This document shows positions 10,177-19,826 of a stretch of 64,000 nucleotides of DNA, piece after piece. The notes beneath the pieces are model-generated. The model searched no databases and had not been told where the DNA came from. It saw only the letters and a program-made list of their open reading frames with translations. Where the stretch lies: the NCBI RefSeq assembly GCF_947072475.1, contig NZ_CAMTIA010000003.1:55963-119962 (forward strand), given 5' to 3'. Origin of the DNA: an uncultured Deefgea sp. GTDB taxonomy: Bacteria; Pseudomonadota; Gammaproteobacteria; Burkholderiales; Chitinibacteraceae. Within the stretch, counting starts at the first letter, position 1, and every line of letters starts with the position of its first letter. Position numbers and translations under genes: made by a program.

Positions 10177-10929
10177 ATGAATACAAAAAAACTAGGTTTT
10201 CTTGCTAGCGTTCTGTTTGCCAGTCTGATGTTCAGTACACAGGCCCATGCTGCAAAAGTGTATCAAGTTGCCACCGATGCCGCTTATGCACCTTTTGAAT
10301 CACTCAACAGCAAAAAAGAAGTGGTTGGATTTAGTGTTGATATTCTTGAAGCGATTGCCCAAAAAACGGGAATGAAAATCAAATTTATCAATACACCTTG
10401 GGAAGGTATTTTTGCCACCCTACCCAATGGTGATCGTGACATGATTATTTCATCGGTCACCATTACCCCAGAACGCAAGCAATCTATGGACTTCTCTGAG
10501 CCTTACTTTGAAGCTAAACAATTGATTGCCGTGAACAAAAAAAGTAAAGTCAGTAAATTTACTGATTTAAAAACGCTCAAAGTCGGTGTACAAACTGGCA
10601 CGACCGGCGATGAAGTGATTCAAAAGTTACAAGGTAAAACCAGCCCCAACATCAAGCGTTTTGAATCAACCCCGCTGGCCATCAAAGAATTAGAAAATGG
10701 CGGTGTGGATGCGGTCGTTGCAGATAATGGTGTGGTGGTGAACTTTGTTTCAAACAACCCAAAATCGAACTTAAAAACCATCGATGATGCCACTTTTGCC
10801 AAAGAGTACTATGGTATCGCCGTGAAAAAAGGCAACAAAGCCTTGATCGAGCAACTGAATAAAGGCTTGGCCGCAATCAAAGCCGATGGCACTTACGAAA
10901 AAATCTACACCAAATACTTTGGTAAATAA
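10177..10929 (+). CDS. Polar amino acid ABC transporter substrate-binding protein
   Basis: Signal peptide MNTKKLGFLASVLFASLMFSTQAHA then YQVATDAAYAPFESLNSKKEVVGFSVDILEAIA (SBP family 3). Internal ATG at 10177 preferred over GTG at 10108. Confidence 0.92.
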   Translation: MNTKKLGFLASVLFASLMFSTQAHAAKVYQVATDAAYAPFESLNSKKEVVGFSVDILEAIAQKTGMKIKFINTPWEGIFATLPNGDRDMIISSVTITPERKQSMDFSEPYFEAKQLIAVNKKSKVSKFTDLKTLKVGVQTGTTGDEVIQKLQGKTSPNIKRFESTPLAIKELENGGVDAVVADNGVVVNFVSNNPKSNLKTIDDATFAKEYYGIAVKKGNKALIEQLNKGLAAIKADGTYEKIYTKYFGK

Positions 10930-11051
10930 GCGAATGACCAGCAGTCGCTGAGCATTCATTTCAGTTTGATCCGTTCAATTTGCATTCAGCATCAACCTGA
11001 GAAGCGCACCGCTGAACGGTCGCGCTTCTTTTTCTTCTGTATCAAATAGGT

Positions 11052-11855
11052 ATGACCATGGATTTCATTACGATTTGGCAACAAATCCAACAAACAGCCC
11101 CACTTCTTGAAAACTTCCAACTACAAATTGTTTGGGAATATCGAGATCTATTTATTGACGGCGCCAAAATGACGCTCGGCATCACCTTAGTGGCGGTGAC
11201 CGTTGGGACTTTAATTGGTCTGTTTGCCGGTATGGCTCGATTGGCAGAGGTGAAACACGGCGTCTGGAAATATCCCGTCAAACTACTACTACGCTGGCCA
11301 GCCACGGCTTATGTGACGTTTTTTCGTGGCACACCGCTGTTCGTACAAATTCTATTAACGCATTTTGCCGTCATGCCTTTATTGGTTCATCCCGACACCG
11401 GTATTTTACTCAGTGGCGATATGGCGGCCACATTACGCCAAGAATACGGTGCATTTTTATCCGGTCTGGTTGCGCTGACTTTAAATGCCGGTGCCTACAT
11501 TACCGAAATTTTCCGCGCGGGGATTCAATCGATTGCCAAAGGGCAGTTTGAGGCATCACGCTCGCTGGGCATGTCTTACGGGCAAACCATGCGCTTTGTG
11601 ATTATTCCGCAAGCCTTCCGCCGCATGTTGCCGCCACTGGGCAATGAAGCCATTATGCTGGTTAAAGACAGCTCCTTGGTATCGGCCATTGGCTTGGCGG
11701 AACTGGCCTACGCGGCACGTACCGTTGCTGGGGCCTATTCGCGGTATTGGGAGCCGTATCTCACCATCTCATTGATTTACTTAATCATGACCTTGATACT
11801 GGCCGCAGGCGTGAGTCACTTAGAAAAACGCTACCAACAAAGCGGTGGCATGTAA
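11052..11855 (+). CDS. Amino acid ABC transporter permease (His/Glu/Gln/Arg type)
   Basis: GAKMTLGITLVAVTVGTLIGL and FEASRSLGMSYGQTMRFVIIPQAFRRMLPPLGNEAIMLVKDSSL (EAA loop). Confidence 0.93.
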   Translation: MTMDFITIWQQIQQTAPLLENFQLQIVWEYRDLFIDGAKMTLGITLVAVTVGTLIGLFAGMARLAEVKHGVWKYPVKLLLRWPATAYVTFFRGTPLFVQILLTHFAVMPLLVHPDTGILLSGDMAATLRQEYGAFLSGLVALTLNAGAYITEIFRAGIQSIAKGQFEASRSLGMSYGQTMRFVIIPQAFRRMLPPLGNEAIMLVKDSSLVSAIGLAELAYAARTVAGAYSRYWEPYLTISLIYLIMTLILAAGVSHLEKRYQQSGGM

Positions 11856-11890
11856 GTACCGCCAAGGTTGATCGTTGCCGCGCGCGACGA

Positions 11891-11969
11891 TCAACCCATT
11901 CAAACCCCATTCAAACCCCATTCAAGCCTCATTCAAGCCCCTATCAAACCCTATCAAACCCGATTCAAT
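11891..11969. repeat. Degenerate tandem repeat (10-11 bp unit, CATTCAAACCC / CTATCAAACC)
   Basis: CCATTCAAACCCCATTCAAACCCCATTCAAGCCTCATTCAAGCCCCTATCAAACCCTATCAAACCCGATTCAA between permease and ugd stops. Confidence 0.85.
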
Positions 11970-13350
11970 ACAGCGCTTCAATAGATTGCTCGACCAGCGA
12001 TGTGCTACTCACGTTTGCCGGATAAATTTGCTTGCGGCCAATCGGATAATACTCAAAACCCTGCTTGGCCAAATACTGCGGCTCGTACAGATTTCGGCCA
12101 TCAAAAATAATCGCTTGCGACAATAAGGCTTTTATTTCAGCAAAATCCGGGCTGCGAAACACCTTCCACTCGGTCATGATCACCAAGGCATCCGCCTGCA
12201 CCAGCACCGCCTGAGGACTTTCCCCATAGCGCAACCCAATGGCATTGGGCATGATCCGCTGCGCCTCCGTCATCGCCACAGGATCATACGCCGCAATCGT
12301 CGCGCCTTGCGCCAATAGATACTCAATCAATATGCGGCTGGGTGCATCGCGCATATCATCGGTATTGGGTTTAAATGCCAATCCCCATAATGCAAAATGC
12401 ATGCCACTTAAATTACCCGCAAAACGCTGATTGATTTTATGAATAATCACGGATTTTTGCGCTAGATTGGCTTGCTCCACGGCCGAAAGCACCTGCAACT
12501 GAATGCCATTTTCGTTCGCTGTGCGCTGTAATGCTTGCACGTCTTTCGGAAAGCATGAGCCGCCATAACCCACGCCAGGGTATAAGAAATGGTAGCCAAT
12601 TCGAGGATCGGCACCGATCCCTTTGCGCACCAGCTCAATATCAGCACCTAAAATCTCTGCTAAATTGGCCAATTCATTCATCAAGGAAATACGCGTTGCC
12701 AACATGGCATTGGCCGCATACTTGGTCATTTCAGCCGAGCGAAGATCCATCAATAAAATTCGATCATGATTACGTACAAACGGCGCGTATAAAGCATGCA
12801 ATAAATCGCTCGCCGTTTCATCCTCACAACCAATCACAATCCGATCTGGCCGCATAAAATCATCAATCGCCGCCCCTTCTTTTAAAAACTCCGGGTTGGC
12901 AACAACGGCAAAACTCGAATTTAAACCGCGCTGCGCCAATTGATTGGCAATCACTGCGCGGACTTCATCCCCCGTCCCGACTGGCACCGTGGATTTATTC
13001 ACAATCACTTTATAGGTATTCATATGGCGGCCAATATGACTTGCCGCCGCCACGACATATTGCAAATCGGCCGAGCCATCTTCATTGGGTGGCGTGCCCA
13101 CCGCAATAAATTGAATCGTGCCATGCGCCACTGATTCAGCGATATTGGTCGTAAAGCGTAACCGTAAGGCGGCCCGATTGCGCTTAATCATTTCTTCTAA
13201 GCCCGGCTCATAGATCGGCACGCCACCTTGATTGAGCAACTCAATTTTGCTCGCATCCACGTCCAAACACAGCACATCATTGCCGTACTCCGCCAAACAC
13301 GTTGCCGTCACCAAGCCAACGTAGCCCGAGCCAATAACCGTCACTTTCAT
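11965..13350 (-). CDS. ugd: UDP-glucose 6-dehydrogenase
   Basis: [48 protein letters not shown] catalytic Cys; [17 protein letters not shown]. Confidence 0.94.
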   Translation of the reverse strand: MKVTVIGSGYVGLVTATCLAEYGNDVLCLDVDASKIELLNQGGVPIYEPGLEEMIKRNRAALRLRFTTNIAESVAHGTIQFIAVGTPPNEDGSADLQYVVAAASHIGRHMNTYKVIVNKSTVPVGTGDEVRAVIANQLAQRGLNSSFAVVANPEFLKEGAAIDDFMRPDRIVIGCEDETASDLLHALYAPFVRNHDRILLMDLRSAEMTKYAANAMLATRISLMNELANLAEILGADIELVRKGIGADPRIGYHFLYPGVGYGGSCFPKDVQALQRTANENGIQLQVLSAVEQANLAQKSVIIHKINQRFAGNLSGMHFALWGLAFKPNTDDMRDAPSRILIEYLLAQGATIAAYDPVAMTEAQRIMPNAIGLRYGESPQAVLVQADALVIMTEWKVFRSPDFAEIKALLSQAIIFDGRNLYEPQYLAKQGFEYYPIGRKQIYPANVSSTSLVEQSIEALY

Positions 13351-13542
13351 TTTATTTCCCCAATCAGGGTGAAAATTGGATGACTTGCAAGAAATCAGCC
13401 ATGGGTATAAACACCTAAGGCTTATCTGTATTTGTCTACAAGCAAATACCTAACAAAAACTAATAAGCAACCCGAAATAACATTCATTCGACACAATGAA
13501 AATAACAGATTGATTTTACTAATTCATGACAAGGCAATTGAA

Positions 13543-13914
13543 TTAAGTATGTAAAACCAAGGCCAAAACACGGCGATTTTCTGCCGTGAGCACATTAAAA
13601 GTTCGGCACAAAGCGCCGGTATCCATCACATCGACCCCAATCCTTTGCCGCGATAGCGCCGCATACAGCTGTGGATGAGGAAACTGAATCTTGCTTCCCG
13701 TTCCCAACAGCACCAATTCAGGCGCATGCCCCAACAAGTCAGCAAAATCTTCTGCCGTTAAATCGGCAAACGACGTTGGACGCCACGAATGGATTTCATT
13801 AGGCAACACCAAAACGCTGCCTTCAAAACGCTCATCGTTGACTTTGACGCCAGTGGCGTCGTACGCCGTAAATTGATTCACATTTTTTACTCTGGATTGG
13901 TGCAGCTTCATCAC
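13543..13914 (-). CDS. Mth938-like / DUF498 domain protein
   Basis: NEIHSWRPTSFADLTAEDFADLL...PELVLLGTGSKIQFPHPQL...GVDVMDTGALCRTFNVLTAENRRVLALV. Confidence 0.8.
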   Translation of the reverse strand: MMKLHQSRVKNVNQFTAYDATGVKVNDERFEGSVLVLPNEIHSWRPTSFADLTAEDFADLLGHAPELVLLGTGSKIQFPHPQLYAALSRQRIGVDVMDTGALCRTFNVLTAENRRVLALVLHT

Positions 13915-14078
13915 AACAGACCTTATTTAAATGATTTTTAACGATTCTACCAAAGCCACCGTGTGCAAAATGCAAAAATACGTGCGAACTCAGGATTTAA
14001 TACACGTAGATGACCATTTCCCTCATTCTTTCGTTAGAATACGGGGTTTCCCTGAAAAACCTTTGCGCAGGCCATACG

Positions 14079-15323
14079 ATGGAAGCCATCCTCAAGTCCA
14101 ACAAATTATTGAACATCTGCTACGAAATCCGTGGGCCGATTCCAGAGCGAGCGCGGCAGATGGAAGAAGAAGGCCATCGCATTATCAAACTCAATATTGG
14201 CAACCTCGCCAGTTTTGGTTTTGATGCGCCCGAAGAGGTCGTGCAAGATGTGATTCGCAATTTGGCCAATGCCGCTGGTTATGTGGATTCCAAAGGTTTA
14301 TTTCAAGCGCGCAAAGCCATCATGCATTACACCCAACAAAAAAATATCGCCGACGTCACCGTTGACGATATTTATATTGGTAATGGCGCGTCTGAGCTCA
14401 TCGTGATGAGTATGCAAGGCTTACTCAATACCGGTGATGAAGTCTTGGTGCCGATGCCAGACTATCCGCTGTGGACGGCCGCAGTCAGCCTCGCTGGCGG
14501 TACGCCACGGCATTACCTCTGCGACGAAGCCGACGGTTGGCTACCATCGATCAGCGATATGCGCGCCAAAATCACGCCAAAAACGCGGGCGATTGTGGTG
14601 ATCAACCCGAATAATCCAACCGGCGCGCTGTATCCAAACTCGGTACTGCTCGACATCATTGCGCTGGCGCGTGAGTTTGGCCTGATTATTTATGCCGATG
14701 AAATTTACGATAAAGTACTTTACGACGGGGTTAGCCACACCTCAATCGCTTCGCTGGCCGATGATGTGCTGTTTGTCACGTTTAATGGGCTGTCGAAAAA
14801 CTACCGCGCTTGCGGCTATCGCTCCGGTTGGATGATTGTTTCTGGCGAAAAACATTGCGCCAAAGACTATATCGAAGGCCTGAATATGCTGGCTACGATG
14901 CGTTTGTGCGCCAATGTGCCATCGCAATACGCCATCCAAACCGCGCTCGGCGGCTATCAAAGCATTAATGACTTGGTTTGCGAAGGCGGCCGTTTAGCCA
15001 AACAACGCGATTTGGCTTACAACATGCTCAGCGCCATGCCCGGCGTTTCGGTCGTTAAACCGCAAGCCGCGCTGTATATGTTCCCTAAGCTCGATCCGGC
15101 GATTTACCCGGTAAGCGACGATCAGCAATTGATGCTCGAATTGCTACAAGATGAAAAAGTGCTACTAGTTCAAGGCACTGGCTTTAACTGGCCACAACAC
15201 GATCACTTTCGCGTGGTTTTTCTGCCTAATTTGGACGACCTCACCGATGCACTCAATCGCGTTGCCCGCTTTTTAACGCAATGGCGTAAACGCCATGGCA
15301 CGGGTGAGTTTGCTGCAAAATAA
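14079..15323 (+). CDS. alaA: PLP-dependent aminotransferase (alanine-synthesising AlaA-like)
   Basis: LLNICYEIRGPIPERARQMEEEGHRIIKLNIGNLASFGFDAPEEV; NPNNPTGALYP; FNGLSKNYRACGYRSGWM. Start ATG 14079 preferred. Confidence 0.88.
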   Translation: MEAILKSNKLLNICYEIRGPIPERARQMEEEGHRIIKLNIGNLASFGFDAPEEVVQDVIRNLANAAGYVDSKGLFQARKAIMHYTQQKNIADVTVDDIYIGNGASELIVMSMQGLLNTGDEVLVPMPDYPLWTAAVSLAGGTPRHYLCDEADGWLPSISDMRAKITPKTRAIVVINPNNPTGALYPNSVLLDIIALAREFGLIIYADEIYDKVLYDGVSHTSIASLADDVLFVTFNGLSKNYRACGYRSGWMIVSGEKHCAKDYIEGLNMLATMRLCANVPSQYAIQTALGGYQSINDLVCEGGRLAKQRDLAYNMLSAMPGVSVVKPQAALYMFPKLDPAIYPVSDDQQLMLELLQDEKVLLVQGTGFNWPQHDHFRVVFLPNLDDLTDALNRVARFLTQWRKRHGTGEFAAK

Positions 15324-15378
15324 CCGTAGGGTGGGTCTGCCACCCGCTAATAAACCGTCGGGTTACGCTAACCCGAGC
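15324..15378. repeat. Intergenic GTAGGGTGGG-type repeat (two hairpins) between alaA-like and hom
   Basis: GGGTGG-gtctg-CCACCC and CGGGTTA-cgc-TAACCCG; the GTAGGGTGGGT core recurs at 16853. Confidence 0.6.
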
Positions 15379-15393
15379 GACAAGGGAAGCAAA

Positions 15394-16707
15394 ATGAAAG
15401 CAATCAACGTTGGCCTGTGTGGCGTAGGAACCGTCGGTGGCGGTACCGCCACCGTTTTAAAACGTAACGGTAATGAAATCGCCCGCCGCGCTGGCCGCCC
15501 TATCGTCATTACCATGGCCGCCAATCGCGACTTAGTTCGCGCACGTGAATTACTCGGTGATGATGTTCTGCTTACCGACAATGCGATGGATGTGGTAAAC
15601 AATCCCGATATCGATATCGTCGTAGAGCTCATCGGCGGCACTACCGTTGCCAAAGACTTGGTTTTAGCCGCGATTGCCAATGGCAAACACGTGGTGACAG
15701 CCAATAAAAAACTCATCGCCGAATACGGCAATGAAATTTTTGCCCTCGCCCAAGAAAAAGGCGTGATTGTCGCGTTTGAAGCCGCCGTCGCCGGCGGTAT
15801 TCCAGTGATTAAAGCACTGCGCGAAGGTTTAACTGCCAACCAAATCGAATGGGTTGCCGGCATTATCAACGGTACATCCAACTTTATCCTGACTGAAATG
15901 CGCGATAAAGGTTCAGCCTTTGCCGATGTCTTAGCCGAAGCGCAGCGCCTCGGTTATGCCGAAGCTGATCCGACCTTCGACATCGAAGGCCACGACGCCG
16001 CGCACAAGCTCACCATCATGAGCGCGATTGCTTTCGGGATTCCAGTTCAGTTCGACAAAGCGTATTTAGAAGGCATCAGCAAACTCGACGCGGCCGATAT
16101 TAAATACGCCGCCGAATTGGGCTATCGCATCAAATTACTCGGCATGACGCGCCGTCGCCCGAACGGCATTGAATTGCGCGTGTCACCGACATTGATTCCA
16201 GCTGGCCGCTTGATCGCCAATGTCGACGGCGTAATGAATGCCGTATTGGTCAAAGGCGATGCAGTGGGCGCAACCATGTATTACGGCCCAGGCGCTGGCG
16301 CAGAACCAACCGCATCATCGGTGATTGCCGACTTGGTCGACATCACTCGCCTGCACACGGCCGATCCAGAACATCGCGTACCGCATCTGGCGTTCCAACC
16401 GTCGCAAATCGCCAATCTGCCGATTTTGCCGATCGACGAAGTGGAAACTTGCTATTACCTGCGTTTAACCGCCAAAGATTTACCCGGCGTGTTGGCCGAT
16501 GTCACTGGTATTTTGGCTGAAGGGCAAATCTCGGTCGATGCCATGCTGCAAAAACCCGCAGCGGCTGCTGGCGGAACCGCTGAGATCATTATCGTGACGC
16601 ACATCGCGATCGAAAAAAATATCAACATCGCCATCGCCAAAATCGAAAGCCTCGCCAGTACGCATGGCAAGGTGGTGAAATTGCGTTTGGAGCATTTAAA
16701 CGGCTAA
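15394..16707 (+). CDS. hom: Homoserine dehydrogenase
   Basis: MKAINVGLCGVGTVGGGTATVL; GIINGTSNFILTEM; C-terminal ACT domain. Start 15394 preferred over ORF-track 15295. Confidence 0.95.
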   Translation: MKAINVGLCGVGTVGGGTATVLKRNGNEIARRAGRPIVITMAANRDLVRARELLGDDVLLTDNAMDVVNNPDIDIVVELIGGTTVAKDLVLAAIANGKHVVTANKKLIAEYGNEIFALAQEKGVIVAFEAAVAGGIPVIKALREGLTANQIEWVAGIINGTSNFILTEMRDKGSAFADVLAEAQRLGYAEADPTFDIEGHDAAHKLTIMSAIAFGIPVQFDKAYLEGISKLDAADIKYAAELGYRIKLLGMTRRRPNGIELRVSPTLIPAGRLIANVDGVMNAVLVKGDAVGATMYYGPGAGAEPTASSVIADLVDITRLHTADPEHRVPHLAFQPSQIANLPILPIDEVETCYYLRLTAKDLPGVLADVTGILAEGQISVDAMLQKPAAAAGGTAEIIIVTHIAIEKNINIAIAKIESLASTHGKVVKLRLEHLNG

Positions 16708-16830
16708 AACAGCGGCTGCGAGGCGCGAATGCGGCTTCATCAGCGCCCCTCAAAATCCTCATGTACACGAACGTACATTCCGGTTTTTCGACGCGCTGAT
16801 GCATTGCCTTCACGCCTCTCGCTCGCTGTT
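16708..16830. repeat. ~123-bp imperfect palindrome (long hairpin / MITE-like intergenic element)
   Basis: Left arm AACAGCGGCTGCGAGGCGCGAATGC..ATCAGCGC..AAAATCC..ATGTAC; right arm is an approximate reverse complement GTACATTCCGGTTTT..GCGCTGAT..GCCTTCACGCCTCTCGCTCGCTGTT; centre near 16769-16770. Confidence 0.75.
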
Positions 16831-16852
16831 GAATTTTGATTGCAAGGTTGTC

Positions 16853-16983
16853 GTAGGGTGGGTTAGGCCGGGAGATTACGTCGATTAACGCCAATGCTAA
16901 TCGGCCGTAACCCACCGTTTCGCGTTCTTATTGACAGCGCAATGGTGGGTACCCGGCATAAAAACCGCCTAAGCCACCCTAAG
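16853..16983. repeat. GTAGGGTGGGTTAGGC ... GCCTAAGCCACCCTAAG composite inverted-repeat element
   Basis: Outer arms GTAGGGTGGGTTAGGC / GCCTAAGCCACCCTAAG plus internal CGGCCGTAACCCACC and ATGGTGGGTACCCGGC; related core at 15326. Confidence 0.7.
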
Positions 16984-17003
16984 TCAGTGCCAAGGAAATG
17001 CAG

Positions 17004-17330
17004 ATGAACCCGATTGAGCAAATTGAAGCGGAAAAATTAGCGAAAGATATCGTTACACGCGCTAAAGCGCTGGCGGTTTTAGCAGCTCCGAACCGGATTT
17101 CCAAATAGGCTTGGACTTCTCCTGTATGCCTCGCTTTCATTGGATTAATTCAATCCGGCGGTTTGACTTGGTTAATGGGCGGTAAATTAGTGCCACTCAA
17201 CCCTTTTCACGATGTGTTTGTCAGCATTTTGGCATGGGGTGGCTTTTCCTTAGCCGCACTCGCCTACCAAGAAGCCAGAGAAAACCGAAAGCGCTTAGCA
17301 GCAGCACTTGCAGTATTAGATTTAACATAA
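17004..17330 (+). pseudogene. Small membrane-protein ORF interrupted by one in-frame TAG (17106-17108)
   Basis: AAGGA upstream; MNPIEQIEAEKLAKDIVTRAKALAVLAAPNRISK*AWTSPVCLAFIGLIQSGGLTWLMGGKLVPLNPFHDVFVSILAWGGFSLAALAYQEARENRKRLAAALAVLDLT*, one continuous frame apart from the TAG; two likely TM helices. Confidence 0.65.
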
Positions 17331-17384
17331 AACGTAAGTATATCAACCCAAGCCTTAAGAATACTAACCTACAAGCAGATACCC

Positions 17385-18827
17385 ATGAAATACATCTCGA
17401 CTCGTGGCGGTATGAACGCCCAAGCATTCAGCGATATTCTTCTTGGTGGCCTCGCGCCCGATGGTGGCCTGTCGATTCCAGAGCAATATCCGCAACTGTC
17501 TCAAGCCGATTTAGAAAGCATGGCAACGCTCAATTACCGCGATTTAGCCTTTGCGGTCATTAGCCGTTTTGTCGACGATATTCCTAGCGACGATCTAAAA
17601 GCCTTGATCGACAAAACCTACACCGCCGAAGTGTATTGCAATGGCCGCTCAAAGAATCAAGCCGATCACATCACGCCGCTGATTAAGCTCGATGCTTCGC
17701 TCTATATCCAAGAACTCTCCAACGGCCCAACGTTGGCGTTCAAAGATATGGCGATGCAATTGCTCGGCAATCTGTTTGAATATGTGCTCGACAAAAAAGG
17801 CCAGCAAATCAATATTGTCGGCGCAACGTCAGGCGACACCGGCTCTGCTGCCGAATACGCAATGCGCGGCAAACGCGGTGTGAATGTCTTTATGCTGTCG
17901 CCGTTTGGCAAAATGAGTCCGTTCCAGCGCGCACAAATGTTCAGCCTGCAAGAGACCAACATTTTTAATTTATCGGTGCATGGTTTTTTTGATGCTTGCC
18001 AAGACATCGTTAAAGACGTGAATAAAGACGCTGAATTTAAAGCCCAATACAAAATTGGCGCAGTCAATTCAATCAACTGGGGCCGCATCGTCGCCCAAGT
18101 GGTGTATTACTTTAAAGGCTACTTTGCCATTCTTTTGGCAACGGGCAAAAAGGTCGGCGATAAAGTCGATTTTTGCGTACCGTCGGGTAATTTTGGCAAT
18201 ATCTGCGCCGGCCATATCGCACGCCAAATGGGCTTGCCGATTGGTCAACTGGTCGTCGCGACCAATGAAAACGACGTGCTGGACGAGTTTTTCAAAACCG
18301 GCGGCTACCATCCACGCGATGTCGCCAACACCTTTGAAACCACCAGCCCGTCGATGGACATTAGTAAAGCTTCTAATTTAGAGCGCTTCGTATTTGATTT
18401 AATCGGCCGTGATAGCGCGCGTTTAGCCGCATTGTGGGCCGAAGTTGAATCGGGTGGCGGCTTTGATTTGTCCCCCGCTGAATTGGCGCTGATGCAAGAG
18501 GGCTATGGCTTTAAATCATCAACCAGCAATCACAGCGAGCGGATTGCCCATATTCGCGAAGTATTTGAGAAATACGGCGTACAAATTGACCCGCATACGG
18601 CTGATGGTTTTAAAGCCGCCAAAGCCCATCGCAATCTTGCCGTACCGATGCTGATTATGGAAACCGCCTTGCCCGCCAAGTTTGAAGACACCATGCTAGA
18701 AGCCCTCAAACAAGCGCCGTTCCGCCCCAAAGGTTTGGCTGGTCTAGAAGCCTTGCCTCAGCGCTTTGATGCGATTGATGCCGATGCAAATTTGGTCAAA
18801 AAATACATCGTTAAACACCTGGCTTAA
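17385..18827 (+). CDS. thrC: Threonine synthase
   Basis: MKYISTRGG...GGLAPDGGLSIPE; ELSNGPTLAFKDMAMQLLGNLFEYVL; GATSGDTGSAAEYAMRGK. Confidence 0.96.
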   Translation: MKYISTRGGMNAQAFSDILLGGLAPDGGLSIPEQYPQLSQADLESMATLNYRDLAFAVISRFVDDIPSDDLKALIDKTYTAEVYCNGRSKNQADHITPLIKLDASLYIQELSNGPTLAFKDMAMQLLGNLFEYVLDKKGQQINIVGATSGDTGSAAEYAMRGKRGVNVFMLSPFGKMSPFQRAQMFSLQETNIFNLSVHGFFDACQDIVKDVNKDAEFKAQYKIGAVNSINWGRIVAQVVYYFKGYFAILLATGKKVGDKVDFCVPSGNFGNICAGHIARQMGLPIGQLVVATNENDVLDEFFKTGGYHPRDVANTFETTSPSMDISKASNLERFVFDLIGRDSARLAALWAEVESGGGFDLSPAELALMQEGYGFKSSTSNHSERIAHIREVFEKYGVQIDPHTADGFKAAKAHRNLAVPMLIMETALPAKFEDTMLEALKQAPFRPKGLAGLEALPQRFDAIDADANLVKKYIVKHLA

Positions 18828-18834
18828 ATACCCA

Positions 18835-18870
18835 ATAAAAAAGCCCGCTGCGAATGGAGCGGGCTTTTTT
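18835..18870 (+). terminator. Rho-independent terminator after thrC
   Basis: AAAAAAGCCCGCT-gcgaatgg-AGCGGGCTTTTTT. Confidence 0.9.
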
Positions 18871-18908
18871 CATCGCGATACGGCAATGGGGTATTCTCTT
18901 ATCGGCTG

Positions 18909-19817
18909 TTATTTCTTTAATACGTGAACCAATACCTCGTTACCTTTACCTTGGTATTCTAAACGATCAAACGACATCATTCTGGCCATTGAAATCCCTC
19001 GGCCATGCGGATCAAAAGCGCGCTCAGGCGAAAACTCTAAAAAGGGTTGCCAATCAAAGCCCTGCCCTTCATCCAGAATATAAATCTGAATCTCATCGGC
19101 CAAAGAACTAAATCGAACAATCACTTTACGCTGCGCATATTCTGGGCTAGCCAATCGATCCTCGACTTCATCTTGCCAGCGGCCCACTTGCAATAAGCGT
19201 GATTTATCGGCGTAGCTAATGCCCAAATTGCCATGCTCGATGGCATTGACTAGCAACTCAGACAAACCCATCGCCACCCGCTGAGGCTCTGGGCAAGCGC
19301 GTGACAGCATTAATGTCAATTGCCTGGCCTCATCTAAAGTCCGAAAATGAAATTCGCCGTTCACCAGTAAACGATAGGATTCGGCGTGCTCAGTAATCTG
19401 ATCTTCTAGCTGCTTGCGCTCTTTATGAAAGCCCACTGCAGCCGCCACAATCGCCAACAACATTTCACGCTGAAACGGCTTAATCAAATAGTAATAAGCC
19501 CCAGCCGCAAGACCTTCACGCACATTTTCTGCCGCGCCGACTGCGGTTTGCATAATGACCGGAATATGCAAGAAATCAGGATGTTGCTTAAGCTTGGCCA
19601 AGACCTGCATGCCATCCATGCGTGGCATCATTCGATCGAGCAAGATGGTCGAAAAACCTTCCTGATCGTGCTGCAGGATTTCCCAAGCCGCCTCGCCATC
19701 TTCAGCGGTCACCGTTTCATAGCCGGCGTCGGCCAAATGCTCGGAGAGAATTTCTAAATTAAACGGTTCATCGTCAACAATCAGGATTCGATTGAGCGGT
19801 TTCGCTGGCATATTCAC
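18909..19817 (-). CDS. Response regulator (REC) fused to an HATPase_c_2-like ATP-binding domain
   Basis: RILIVDDEPFNLEILSEHL...ILLDRMMPRMDGMQVL...YLIKPF; C-terminal ELLVNAIEHGNLGI...LDEGQGFDW...DPHGRGISMARMMSFD. Confidence 0.85.
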   Translation of the reverse strand: MNMPAKPLNRILIVDDEPFNLEILSEHLADAGYETVTAEDGEAAWEILQHDQEGFSTILLDRMMPRMDGMQVLAKLKQHPDFLHIPVIMQTAVGAAENVREGLAAGAYYYLIKPFQREMLLAIVAAAVGFHKERKQLEDQITEHAESYRLLVNGEFHFRTLDEARQLTLMLSRACPEPQRVAMGLSELLVNAIEHGNLGISYADKSRLLQVGRWQDEVEDRLASPEYAQRKVIVRFSSLADEIQIYILDEGQGFDWQPFLEFSPERAFDPHGRGISMARMMSFDRLEYQGKGNEVLVHVLKK

Positions 19818-19826
19818 CTCAACTAT

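Noticed and set aside
11747-12126. Two small plus ORFs (92 and 83 aa) across the CATTCAAACCC repeats
   Set aside because: Repeat-derived translation ([22 protein letters not shown]) overlapping ugd antisense.
15363-15881. 172-aa minus ORF opposite hom
   Set aside because: Antisense to a clear homoserine dehydrogenase; composition reflects the codon bias of the opposite strand.
16622-16915. 97-aa minus ORF across the hom 3' end
   Set aside because: Spans the palindromic repeat elements; KIQQRARGVKAMHQRVEKPECTFVYMRILRG is the translated hairpin, not a supported protein.
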